From contig NZ_QKLU01000004.1 of NCBI RefSeq assembly GCF_003208655.1, positions 620,001 through 684,000 of the forward strand: a stretch of 64,000 bases of DNA. The letters are read 5' to 3'. Below the pieces are notes generated by a model. It was not told the origin of the DNA. It worked only from the letters and a program-made list of their open reading frames with translations, and did not search any database. Source of the DNA: Pedobacter nutrimenti. Its GTDB lineage: Bacteria > Bacteroidota > Bacteroidia > Sphingobacteriales > Sphingobacteriaceae. Positions 9,195-17,052 of this stretch are shown piece after piece (within the stretch, counting starts at the first letter, position 1; each line of letters begins with the position of its first letter). Position numbers and translations under genes: made by a program.

Positions 9195-9246
9195 GATACC
9201 GCATAAAAAAGGCCCTTATTGATAAGGGCCTTTTTTATGCGGTATC
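9195..9246 (+). terminator. Terminator formed by a perfect 25-bp inverted repeat
   Basis: The arms 9195-9219 and 9222-9246 are exact reverse complements with only 2 nt between them. The core is GGCCCTTAT/ATAAGGGCC with an internal T6 run. It lies 6 nt after the SYLF stop and should act on both strands. Confidence 0.9.
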
Positions 9247-9323
9247 TATTTAATAATAAGCCAATAAGTTTTAAATCAATCCTATAAAAGGAGTTATTTT
9301 CAGGTAAACTTAACTGCTTCCCT

Positions 9324-10619
9324 ATGATCAGAAAAAACATTTCCAAACTCTCTTTTATTGCTTTGCTCCTTTTGGCTTCAGCCGCATGTAGCAAAAAAGT
9401 AGACCTCCTTCCTGTTAAAAATGATACAGCTATTAAACCCGAAAGCCTCACCGTGGCTGCAGGGAGCGCAATGCTTGTTGAAAGCCTTACAGGCCCTATA
9501 ACAGTCAATGAATTAAATGCTTTTAAAAATTATATCCAGACAAAAGTTTCGGCCCCACCGACCAATGACGGGAACATCTGGGTATATGGAAACTCCGGCA
9601 AACAACTGGAGGCTTGCGGACTGATGTATGATGCAACAAAAGATATGGCCATTCTTGACCGTATGATCTATCTGGCCGATGCAGCACTTGCAGGGCGCAA
9701 CGACCTCGCTCCTGCAAATAAAGGTGGGCAGCGAATCCTATGGAGCGGCAATATAGAACCAGTATGGCCTTCTTCAGATGCAAGTGCCAGTCCGCAGGGA
9801 GCAGGTGTAGAACAGGGACAGATCTTATCTCACATGGTGTTTTGCTCGTTGTTGATTTTGCAGAATCCTTCTATCTGGAATAATCCTGTAGGTATTGGTG
9901 ATCCTAATAATTTTGGGGCAACCTATAAAACCCGCGCATTAAAATACATCAATGAAGCCGACTACGTCATGGACACCTGGATCCTTCCACGTTTCATCAG
10001 GACTGCCGACCATAACCGGTATTATTTTCCAGGTGCACCTAACCCCTATAAACCCAATGATCCTGCTCCATGGAACCAAGCCTGGATGCTGACCAACGGT
10101 TTTGTCCGTCTGGTGCAATGTCATGTGCTTTTAGCAGATGATCCTGCCCGGGTTGCAAAATATGATGCCATTATCCAGCCTAACATTGACTGGTTTTTTG
10201 CCAACCTTAAATCCGTTACCTCAAAGTCGGGCAGTCCATGTTTTACCTGGGCTTATGCCTACCCCAGCGGAATGGAAGACACCAATCATTTCGCCTACGA
10301 TGCAGAAGGGCTTTGGATCGCCTACAACAGCGGACGTTATGGCTTGAGCAAAGCCAAAGTACTACCCTTTGCAAATACCTATTTTGATGTGGTACTGGCT
10401 ACAGTGACCAATGGCCTTTATGCAGGACGTGTAGATGGGACAACAGGTACCGGCCATGCAGCAGGGGATAATTATGTCCGTGATGAATATATCTATTTAA
10501 CAGAATTCAGACCTGACAAATTCCTGGATGTAGGTAACATTGAAATCAGTAAAAATAAAATAGCTTCTTCGCCGCAGATTACAGCCAGGCTGCTTTGGGA
10601 AAAAAGCAGAAGAAATTAA
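9324..10619 (+). CDS. Lipoprotein with a probable (alpha/alpha) toroid enzyme domain
   Basis: A 431-residue lipoprotein with lipobox ASAAC (Cys22). The body is rich in helical pairs with aromatic and acidic turns (GLMYDATKDMAILDRMIYLA, HFAYDAEGLWIAYNSG, PWNQAWMLTNGFVRLVQCH), a pattern seen in (alpha/alpha)-toroid glycosidases, lyases and related epimerases. No catalytic residues can be assigned with confidence. It is a single gene between two terminators. I do not recognise the family; carbohydrate processing at the cell surface is inferred only from fold-like features. Confidence 0.7.
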   Translation: MIRKNISKLSFIALLLLASAACSKKVDLLPVKNDTAIKPESLTVAAGSAMLVESLTGPITVNELNAFKNYIQTKVSAPPTNDGNIWVYGNSGKQLEACGLMYDATKDMAILDRMIYLADAALAGRNDLAPANKGGQRILWSGNIEPVWPSSDASASPQGAGVEQGQILSHMVFCSLLILQNPSIWNNPVGIGDPNNFGATYKTRALKYINEADYVMDTWILPRFIRTADHNRYYFPGAPNPYKPNDPAPWNQAWMLTNGFVRLVQCHVLLADDPARVAKYDAIIQPNIDWFFANLKSVTSKSGSPCFTWAYAYPSGMEDTNHFAYDAEGLWIAYNSGRYGLSKAKVLPFANTYFDVVLATVTNGLYAGRVDGTTGTGHAAGDNYVRDEYIYLTEFRPDKFLDVGNIEISKNKIASSPQITARLLWEKSRRN

Positions 10620-10625
10620 TTTTAA

Positions 10626-10657
10626 ACAAAAAGGAGGCGTACACACCTCCTTTTTGT
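10626..10657 (+). terminator. Bidirectional intrinsic terminator
   Basis: A 12-bp stem (10626-10637 with 10646-10657, core AAAAAGGAGG/CCTCCTTTTT) with an 8-nt loop, between the lipoprotein gene and the convergent ribbon-helix-helix gene. T-runs on both strands suit both directions. Confidence 0.9.
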
Positions 10658-10669
10658 TTTTTAGAAAAC

Positions 10670-10852
10670 TTATTTTTTAGGGTCATTTTTTTCCTCCCCT
10701 TTTACTTTCAGTCTCTTCGCATCTTTAAGACTTTTATGCAGCATCCACTCCAGCTGACCATTAACACTACGAAATTCATCAGCAGCCCATTTCTCAATAG
10801 CCTTCATTGTTTCTGCGTCAATTCTTAATGCGAATGATTTTTTTTCAGCCAT
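10670..10852 (-). CDS. Small ribbon-helix-helix (Arc-type) DNA-binding protein
   Basis: A 60-residue protein. Residues 3-50 form a ribbon-helix-helix fold: beta strand KSFALRID, helix AETMKAIEKWAADEF, turn SVNGQ, helix LEWMLHKSLKDAKRL. The tail is highly charged. It begins 2 nt after the end of the SPFH gene, so the two are co-transcribed. The likely role is a dimeric repressor of its own operon; the A+T-rich repeats upstream of the SPFH gene are candidate operators (inference). Arc-like proteins next to SPFH genes may form a conserved pair. Confidence 0.82.
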   Translation of the reverse strand: MAEKKSFALRIDAETMKAIEKWAADEFRSVNGQLEWMLHKSLKDAKRLKVKGEEKNDPKK

Positions 10853-10854
10853 TC

Positions 10855-11709
10855 TTATTGATTTAATGTTCCTGTATTGATTACAGGTTTTGTTTCGCTA
10901 TCCCCACAAAGCACCACCATCAGGTTGCTCACCATTGTGGCTTTCCGGTCTTCATCAAAAGTAATGATGTCTTTATCAGATAACATTTTCAATGCGCTTT
11001 CCACCATTCCCACAGCACCTTCTACAATTTTATGCCGGGCCGCAACAACAGCAGAAGCCTGCTGGCGCCTCAACATAGAATGCGCAATTTCCGGTGCATA
11101 GGCCAGATAAGCGATCCTGGATTCTATCACTTCAATACCTGCAATTTCAAGCCTTTCTGCCAGTTCCTGTTCCAGGGCACGGTTTACATCATCAAAATTC
11201 GTACTCAGGGTAACTGTTGCCGTTTCATCTTCGAAATGATCATAAGGAAAAGAACCTGCCAGTTTTCTTACTGCTGAGTCCGTTTGTATTTTAATAAAAG
11301 CACTATAATTGTCTACTTCAAAGGCAACCTTAAAGGTATCCTTTACCCTCCAGACCAAAATCACACTGATCAGGATCGGGTTTCCCATTTTATCATTTAC
11401 CTTAATTTTTTCGCTTTCGAAATTTCTGGCCCTGAGCGAATAGGTAAAGCGGCTGTATAAGGGATTGATCCAAAACAAACCGTTTTGTTTGACACTGCCC
11501 CGGTATTTTCCAAACAGCAGCAAGACTTTGGAGCTATTGGGGCTCACAATGATCAGTCCTTTGGCACAGATGACAAAAACAAGCCCGCAAACGATGATCA
11601 AGCCAACGTTTTGCAGAATAATACCATAAGCAAGTACCAGAACAGACAGGATTAAAATGACCACTGTAAGGTATCCGTTAAAGGGGTTAACACTCTTTTC
11701 TTCTTTCAT
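10855..11709 (-). CDS. SPFH/Band 7 domain membrane protein
   Basis: A 284-residue protein with two N-terminal membrane segments (about 11-28 and 31-50) followed by an SPFH/PHB domain (about 55-240). Typical features are FGKYRGSVKQNGLFWINP, an AVRKLAGSFPYD turn and ELAERLEIAGIEVIESRI. The C-terminal helix EGAVGMVESALKML fits the oligomerising coiled coil of the family. SPFH proteins build large membrane microdomain assemblies. The downstream gene encodes a ribbon-helix-helix protein that may regulate it. Confidence 0.92.
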   Translation of the reverse strand: MKEEKSVNPFNGYLTVVILILSVLVLAYGIILQNVGLIIVCGLVFVICAKGLIIVSPNSSKVLLLFGKYRGSVKQNGLFWINPLYSRFTYSLRARNFESEKIKVNDKMGNPILISVILVWRVKDTFKVAFEVDNYSAFIKIQTDSAVRKLAGSFPYDHFEDETATVTLSTNFDDVNRALEQELAERLEIAGIEVIESRIAYLAYAPEIAHSMLRRQQASAVVAARHKIVEGAVGMVESALKMLSDKDIITFDEDRKATMVSNLMVVLCGDSETKPVINTGTLNQ

Positions 11710-11718
11710 AAATATAGT

Positions 11719-11745
11719 ATTTAATTGATATTAAATTGATATCAT
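11719..11745 (-). promoter_or_regulatory. Candidate operator: tandem AATTGATAT repeats
   Basis: Two direct copies of AATTGATAT, 11 nt apart, lie within 40 nt of the SPFH start, inside a very A+T-rich stretch. Short direct repeats one helical turn apart are typical sites for ribbon-helix-helix repressors. Binding by the downstream gene product is inferred from position only. Confidence 0.35.
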
Positions 11746-11783
11746 AAATATAAAGAATATTAAGGCACAAAAACAAGCCTCTG

Positions 11784-12587
11784 CTAATAAATATTTTTAC
11801 GGATCTTCATCAGGACCAGGCCAGTTATAATAAAGGGTATACTTAAAATTTGCCCCATGTTTAACCACATCCCCGATTCGAAAGCAGACTGGTCTTCTTT
11901 CAGAAACTCAATACCAAGTCTGAAAGAAAAAATCAGGACCAGCACCAGGCCAAAATAAAATCCTTTACCTTTTACAAAATGCTTCATCAGTTTGTAACAC
12001 AACAGAAAAATAAAAAGATAAGCCAGCGCCTCATACAGCTGTGCCGGATGCCTGGGGATCATGTCGTCTTTTTCAAAAACAAAAGCCCAGCCCAGACTGC
12101 TTGGTTTTCCAATAATTTCAGAATTCATCAGGTTCCCTATACGGATAAAAAAGCCGGCAAGTGGGACCACCAATGCAATCTGGTCCAAAAGAAACCAGAT
12201 GTTTATTTTAAACTTCCTGCTGAACAGCAGCAAACTCAGCATAATTCCAATCCCGCCCCCATGGCTCGCCAAACCGTGATAGCCTGTAATGCGGAAGGGA
12301 TGAAATGAAACCGGGAGAATGATTTCCAGTGGATGTTTTGAAAAGTACTCAAAGTCATAAAAAAGACAATGCCCCAGCCTTGCGCCCACAAGTGTCCCCA
12401 GAAAAACATAAACCGTCAGTTGGTCCAGCAATAAGAGATCGACCCCATAATGACTGAATTGTTTTTTAAGAACCACATAGCTGGAAATAAAAGCCAGAAG
12501 GAAGCAGAGTGAATAATACTGTAGCTGAAAAAACCCCAGGTCTACAAGTGTAGGGTCTGGATTCCATAAAATATATGCCGGGCTCAT
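11784..12587 (-). CDS. lgt: Prolipoprotein diacylglyceryl transferase
   Basis: A 267-residue, seven-segment inner-membrane enzyme. It transfers diacylglycerol from phosphatidylglycerol to the lipobox cysteine of prolipoproteins, the first step of lipoprotein maturation. The Lgt signature FFIRIGNLMNSEIIGKP is present, with YHGLASHGGGIG upstream and RHPAQLYEAL downstream. The length matches the family. This organism exports many lipoproteins, several of them in this window. The gene stands alone, with a possible -7 box at 12611-12618. Confidence 0.96.
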   Translation of the reverse strand: MSPAYILWNPDPTLVDLGFFQLQYYSLCFLLAFISSYVVLKKQFSHYGVDLLLLDQLTVYVFLGTLVGARLGHCLFYDFEYFSKHPLEIILPVSFHPFRITGYHGLASHGGGIGIMLSLLLFSRKFKINIWFLLDQIALVVPLAGFFIRIGNLMNSEIIGKPSSLGWAFVFEKDDMIPRHPAQLYEALAYLFIFLLCYKLMKHFVKGKGFYFGLVLVLIFSFRLGIEFLKEDQSAFESGMWLNMGQILSIPFIITGLVLMKIRKNIY

Positions 12588-12976
12588 AAATTAAAAATTA
12601 GTTTATGCAACAAAGTTACATTAATAATTGAGACTGATTATTTCCTATCCAAAATAGACGAATTTAGGATAAGACGTTAAAATGTTAATAAATGTATTCT
12701 AAAAAAACCAACTCATTAATGTAAATTTGCATAGAAACCTCTACATACCCGGTATAATTTTTTTTAAATAACATCAGGCCCATTAGAAAATGAGTGGTAA
12801 GAAAAAAAACACTGACCTTATCACATTATAAATCTGGTCTTTAAAACCTGAATATACCATGAAATCCAATTTCCGGAAAAAGAAATTCCCATTCTGCTGT
12901 AACTGATTTTAATTCTGTTCATCTAAAATGGGCTTTCAGCTGTTTAAGCGTTAAACATTCTAAAAAACGAGGCATA
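12588..12976. other. 389-nt intergenic region
   Basis: An A+T-rich divergent region between lgt (minus) and a small membrane-protein gene (plus). On the minus strand 12611-12618 reads TAACTTTG, a match to TAnnTTTG, without a -33 box at the usual spacing. No RNA gene, credible small ORF or repeat was seen. Confidence 0.5.
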
Positions 12977-13471
12977 ATGAACTTACTGCCATTTGAAAAT
13001 ATATATTATAAAACTAAATTAAAAGCAGAGGAGGTGATCTGCAGGTTAAACGAACACGTAGGCCCCGAAAAACCATTGCTAAGTTCCATTCTGGTCACGG
13101 GTTCCGATAAACCTTATGAAGGAGAGATTTACGGAAAACAATTTCAGATCAGAAGGATCATTAATTACAGGAATTCTTTTCTGCCCAGAATAAGCGGCGT
13201 TGTCAAAGAAGAAGCAGGGGAAACACAGATCTTTGTTAAAATGAGGCTTCACCTTTTTGTAATGGTCTTTTTATCGGTATTCTGTGTTTTTCTTATTGGA
13301 ATTTCCGTACTGATCTTTTGCAAAGAAGACGGAGTGATTTTTCCCTGGACCCTGGTTCCCATTGCCATGCTCCTGTTTGCTTTCACAATGACCGTTGGTT
13401 GTTTTAAGGTCGAGAGCAAAAGATCAAAAAAGGATTTGAAGGAAATATTTGAAGCGGAAACTGAAGGGTAA
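12977..13471 (+). CDS. Hypothetical membrane protein with two transmembrane segments
   Basis: A 164-residue protein. The cytoplasmic N-terminal part (1-90) is a mixed alpha/beta segment of unknown fold (YEGEIYGKQFQIRRIINYR). Two hydrophobic segments follow (about 93-113 and 123-142), then a charged tail. No family is recognised. The gene stands alone and ends in a hairpin shared with the phosphatase gene facing it. Confidence 0.72.
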   Translation: MNLLPFENIYYKTKLKAEEVICRLNEHVGPEKPLLSSILVTGSDKPYEGEIYGKQFQIRRIINYRNSFLPRISGVVKEEAGETQIFVKMRLHLFVMVFLSVFCVFLIGISVLIFCKEDGVIFPWTLVPIAMLLFAFTMTVGCFKVESKRSKKDLKEIFEAETEG

Positions 13472-13481
13472 ATACCTTCAA

Positions 13482-13525
13482 CAGGTTTCTGCTGTCCCTA
13501 CAATTGTAAGGGCAGCAGAAACCTG
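13482..13525. terminator. Shared convergent terminator
   Basis: A stem of at least 13 bp (CAGGTTTCTGCTG with CAGCAGAAACCTG) flanked on the plus side by TTTATTTTTT. It sits between the membrane-protein gene and the phosphatase gene and should stop transcription from both sides. Confidence 0.85.
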
Positions 13526-13527
13526 AT

Positions 13528-15432
13528 TTATTTTTTCTTTCCCTTACGGATTAGCTCCAGGATCTTATCGTAAATCGCTGTATTTTGATACACACCTGTA
13601 AACTGCCGGGACCCGGGCCCGTAAGCAAATACAGGAACCGGAACATTTGTATGGTCATTAGTAGAAAATGTACCATACACATAACCCGTTTGTTCATCAC
13701 AATCCAGTAAAGATAATCCTCCGGTTTCATGATCTGCAGTTACCACAACCAGGGTGTGCTGGTCTTTTTCTGCAAACCTTAAAGCAGCTGCCACTGCTTT
13801 ATCGAAATCCAGAAGTTCTGTAACGGCATAAGGCAAATCATTGGCATGGCCGCCATAATCAATCTGGGCTCCTTCTGCCATAATAAAAAAACCTTCTTTA
13901 TTTTTGTCCAGTACAGCCATTGTGTGCTCAAGACTTCTACTCAGCCAATCTGTTCTTCCGTCTTTTATGGGCCTGGTTTCCGCATCCGGAAGCAAGACCA
14001 GTTGCTTAGGGCTATTGTCTTTTTGAAAAGCGGGAATATCGTTACTGATCCGGTAGCCTTTATTTTTAATTTTGTTCAGCAGGTCCTTATCTATGGTGTT
14101 TTTATAAAAATTTCCAGCTCCCGAACCGATCAGAATGTCAACTTTTCCCGACAGAAAGTCTGCAGCAATTGCATGAAGACGATTTCTATCTGGCTGATGG
14201 GCATAAAAAACCGCGGGGGTAGCATCACAAACATCACCAGTACTGATGATCCCCGATTTCAATCCAAAAGCATACAGGGTATCGGCCAGGCTGCTTAACC
14301 TTTTGCCCTTGGGATCTAAACCGACATAACCATTGTTTGTTTTTGCTCCGGTTGCAAAGGCGGTCCCTCCTGCCGCAGAATCTGTATTGCCGGAATTGGC
14401 CGCCTCTGTTCTTGCCAGTCCGTTAACGGGCATAGCAATCATGCTCAGCTGTCCATGATTTGCAGACAGACCAGCCTTAACCTGGCTTAAACCCATGCCA
14501 TCACCAATCAGCAGGATTACATTCCGGACAGCATGGTCTTCTGTTTTGATGTCCATGGAAGGTTTAAATACAGGTATGGCCTGTTGCATCTGAAATTTGT
14601 TGCTGCCTTTTTGCCGGTAGTAATCCTGTACTTTTTCAGGCAAGTCTGTATTCAGCCAGTCTACTCCAAACTTCTCCAGTACAATCCAGGTATTGGGACT
14701 GTCATTGCTGGCCCAAAAACGAAAGGGTTTGCCTTTAGCGTGGGCCTGGTCAATCACGGTCTTCATCCGTCCCGCGTCTTCGTGGTTTGGAACCCCTTTA
14801 CCATTCCATTTAGAGTAATTTTTCAAATCGTCACTGATCATGGCGATGCGTTTCAATGCCGAGCTGCTATACGTGGTGTAAGGGCGTCCGTCAAATTGTA
14901 AAATGGGGTCAAAACGATCAAAATCGCTCGGTTTAGGCATATCTCCGCTAATTACCAGCTGGATGGCATCTGGGTTGTTCAAGGTATTAAACAATTCCCG
15001 ATAAGGTTGTATTTCTTTGAGCAAGCTGGGAATTACCTGCAAATGGTTCTCTTTAATGTCAATAACCAGTTGCAACTTTTTCAGAGGATCTGCAAAAGCA
15101 TGTCCCTTGTTTTCTTTATACAGTTTAGCAAGAGGTTCTATGTAGTTTTTTAACAGCGTCTTTTCAGGGCGGATTTCGGTACTGTCATGGGCCACATATA
15201 AAGCGCCCTGTTTAAGAAAAACATCTGCTTCTATAGACTGCATCCCTGCAAAATAAGCCCTGAAAAAGGGGATATCTTGTTTGTAGTCGTTGTGGCTATG
15301 CCCTTTACTTTGTTGCAAGACCGTCTTTTTTGGACTGTACATCAGACTGTCTATTTTGGGATTCAGCTCTTGTGCGTAAGAAAAAGAAACGCCAAGCCAT
15401 AGAGCTGCTGCTAAAAATGTAATTTTTTTCAT
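13528..15432 (-). CDS. Fused AIM6-like (PLC-fold) and alkaline phosphatase enzyme
   Basis: A 634-residue exported two-domain enzyme with a signal peptide MKKITFLAAALWLGVSFSYA. The start at 15432 is chosen because it begins this signal peptide; an ATG 15 codons upstream lies in the preceding hairpin. Residues about 40-285 match the AIM6-like branch of the PI-PLC/glycerophosphodiesterase fold (GHSHNDYKQ, MQSIEADVFL, LYVAHDSTEI, LQLVIDIK). Residues about 300-634 are an alkaline phosphatase: metal ligand Asp311 in LLIGDGMG, nucleophile Ser352 in GNTDSAAGG, TADHETGG near the end. The first domain may release phosphomonoesters for the second (inference). It is the last gene of the SusCD operon. Confidence 0.92.
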   Translation of the reverse strand: MKKITFLAAALWLGVSFSYAQELNPKIDSLMYSPKKTVLQQSKGHSHNDYKQDIPFFRAYFAGMQSIEADVFLKQGALYVAHDSTEIRPEKTLLKNYIEPLAKLYKENKGHAFADPLKKLQLVIDIKENHLQVIPSLLKEIQPYRELFNTLNNPDAIQLVISGDMPKPSDFDRFDPILQFDGRPYTTYSSSALKRIAMISDDLKNYSKWNGKGVPNHEDAGRMKTVIDQAHAKGKPFRFWASNDSPNTWIVLEKFGVDWLNTDLPEKVQDYYRQKGSNKFQMQQAIPVFKPSMDIKTEDHAVRNVILLIGDGMGLSQVKAGLSANHGQLSMIAMPVNGLARTEAANSGNTDSAAGGTAFATGAKTNNGYVGLDPKGKRLSSLADTLYAFGLKSGIISTGDVCDATPAVFYAHQPDRNRLHAIAADFLSGKVDILIGSGAGNFYKNTIDKDLLNKIKNKGYRISNDIPAFQKDNSPKQLVLLPDAETRPIKDGRTDWLSRSLEHTMAVLDKNKEGFFIMAEGAQIDYGGHANDLPYAVTELLDFDKAVAAALRFAEKDQHTLVVVTADHETGGLSLLDCDEQTGYVYGTFSTNDHTNVPVPVFAYGPGSRQFTGVYQNTAIYDKILELIRKGKKK

Positions 15433-15449
15433 GCTATGGAATAAAAAAA

Positions 15450-15482
15450 CAGGCGCGCACTGCCTCTGGCAGCGCACGCCTG
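15450..15482 (-). terminator. Hairpin between the susD-like and phosphatase genes
   Basis: Arms CAGGCGCGCACTGCC and GGCAGCGCACGCCTG pair over 15 positions with two wobble pairs and a 3-nt loop. On the minus strand the hairpin is followed by GTTTTTTTA. It lies 20 nt after the SusD stop and 18 nt before the phosphatase start, so it is probably a partial terminator or an mRNA stabiliser. Confidence 0.8.
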
Positions 15483-15501
15483 TTTAAAAATAAATACGAA
15501 T

Positions 15502-17025
15502 TTACCAGCCCTCATTTTGAGTAATCACATGATTGCTGTTGTCAATTTCACGTTGAGGCACCGCCCAAACGCCATGTACAGTAGGGTTAAAAGCTCTGGC
15601 CGGCCAGATCACATCGCCCACAGAGTTGTGTAAAGGTTTTGCATAAATGGCCTGTGCATCTCCCCATCTGACCAGGTCACGGTGACGGTCTGCCCATTCT
15701 CCTGCCAGTTCATTGCGGCGTTCCCTTTTCAGATCATTCATGTCCATCCCCGCTTTAGGGCTTAATCCGGCACGCAGCCTGATTTTATTGAGTTCATTGT
15801 CTCCTGCACCTGCACCACTGAGCATAATGGCCGCTTCAGCTTTAATCAGCAGCACTTCTGCATAACGCATCAAGGGCACGTTCAGGTCAGTCGTTCCATT
15901 GTCTCCATTCGGATTTACATGCGTCGGAATCGGACTGTCATAAGAAAAAGGTTCCATGTATTTTTTGAACTGATAGTCAGAAGTTGCCCCACCATCCTTT
16001 GTAAAAAGACGTTCTTTTCCAAAATACATAAATTTATCACCCGGCTTTAAAATAGTCGCCTCTCTCCGCTGATCGCCCGGTTCATAAGAATCATATAATT
16101 CTTTTGTCGGCAAATAATATCCCCAGCCATTGTATAAGTTCCAACCCTTATTGGTCAACATTACCCCTGGCAGTTTACTTCCCCATCCTGTTCCACCTCC
16201 GTTAGGTGTACACACCACCGACCAGATGTATTCTTTTGACCAGTTGCTGGCTGCCTTAAACACATCCGCAAACCCGGTATTGATCAAATCGTGTTTACCA
16301 GAACTGATCACCATATCTGCATATTTCTGCGCATTGGCATAATCCTTTTTATACAGATAAACTTTAGACAGGTAAGACCAGGCTGCTGTTTTGTGTGCCT
16401 TCCCGTAATCTACAGGTTTCATATCTGTAAAATAAGGAAGGTTATCTGCAGCCTTTAAAAAGAGCTGGGCAATATAATCGTAGTTTTCATTTACATTTTT
16501 AGCCCTTGGGGTAGGAACTGTAGGATCCGTTTCAGGGGTTACAATTGGAACACCGGCCTTTTCGTTTCCATAATTGGCAGCCAACTGAAAATACACCAAA
16601 CCTGCGTTGAAATAAGCATCTCCAATAATTTGTTTTTTAACCTGCTCATCCATGGCAATGGAAGGCACATATTTAACAATATCGTTTGCCCGCTTAATAA
16701 CGGCGTACCGCATAGACCATTGTGATTCTGTATATCCACCGCCTATATAATTGCTGTTAAAATTTTTGATGTTATCTGCCTCGGGTTTGTTACGTCCGGT
16801 AACCATATCATCACTTGCATTGATAAACCAAAACATCCCGCGGCCATAAAAATCTTCTTCATTATATTTTTCATAAAGTGAAGCTTCTGCCTTTATTGCA
16901 TCTTCCTTGGTTTTCCAAAAGTTGCTGCTGGAGGGACCACCCTCGGGTGTTAAGTCCAGTTGTTTGGTACATGAACTGAGTAAGGCAAAAACTGCGACAC
17001 CTGTATATTTTAAAATTTTGTTCAT
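15502..17025 (-). CDS. RagB/SusD-family nutrient-binding lipoprotein
   Basis: A 507-residue outer-membrane lipoprotein with lipobox LLSSC (Cys19). The N-terminal SusD-like domain has TPR-type helices (YFNAGLVYFQLAANYG, AAWSYLSKVYLYKKDYANAQ). The C-terminal part carries the SusD hallmarks PLMRYAEVLLIKAEA, LNKIRLRAGL and RRNELAGEWADRHRDLVRWG. It caps the SusC channel encoded 27 nt upstream and captures ligands on the cell surface. The phosphatase encoded downstream suggests a phosphorylated ligand. Confidence 0.95.
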   Translation of the reverse strand: MNKILKYTGVAVFALLSSCTKQLDLTPEGGPSSSNFWKTKEDAIKAEASLYEKYNEEDFYGRGMFWFINASDDMVTGRNKPEADNIKNFNSNYIGGGYTESQWSMRYAVIKRANDIVKYVPSIAMDEQVKKQIIGDAYFNAGLVYFQLAANYGNEKAGVPIVTPETDPTVPTPRAKNVNENYDYIAQLFLKAADNLPYFTDMKPVDYGKAHKTAAWSYLSKVYLYKKDYANAQKYADMVISSGKHDLINTGFADVFKAASNWSKEYIWSVVCTPNGGGTGWGSKLPGVMLTNKGWNLYNGWGYYLPTKELYDSYEPGDQRREATILKPGDKFMYFGKERLFTKDGGATSDYQFKKYMEPFSYDSPIPTHVNPNGDNGTTDLNVPLMRYAEVLLIKAEAAIMLSGAGAGDNELNKIRLRAGLSPKAGMDMNDLKRERRNELAGEWADRHRDLVRWGDAQAIYAKPLHNSVGDVIWPARAFNPTVHGVWAVPQREIDNSNHVITQNEGW

Positions 17026-17052
17026 CTGATTCTCTTTATTGTTTTCAAAAAA

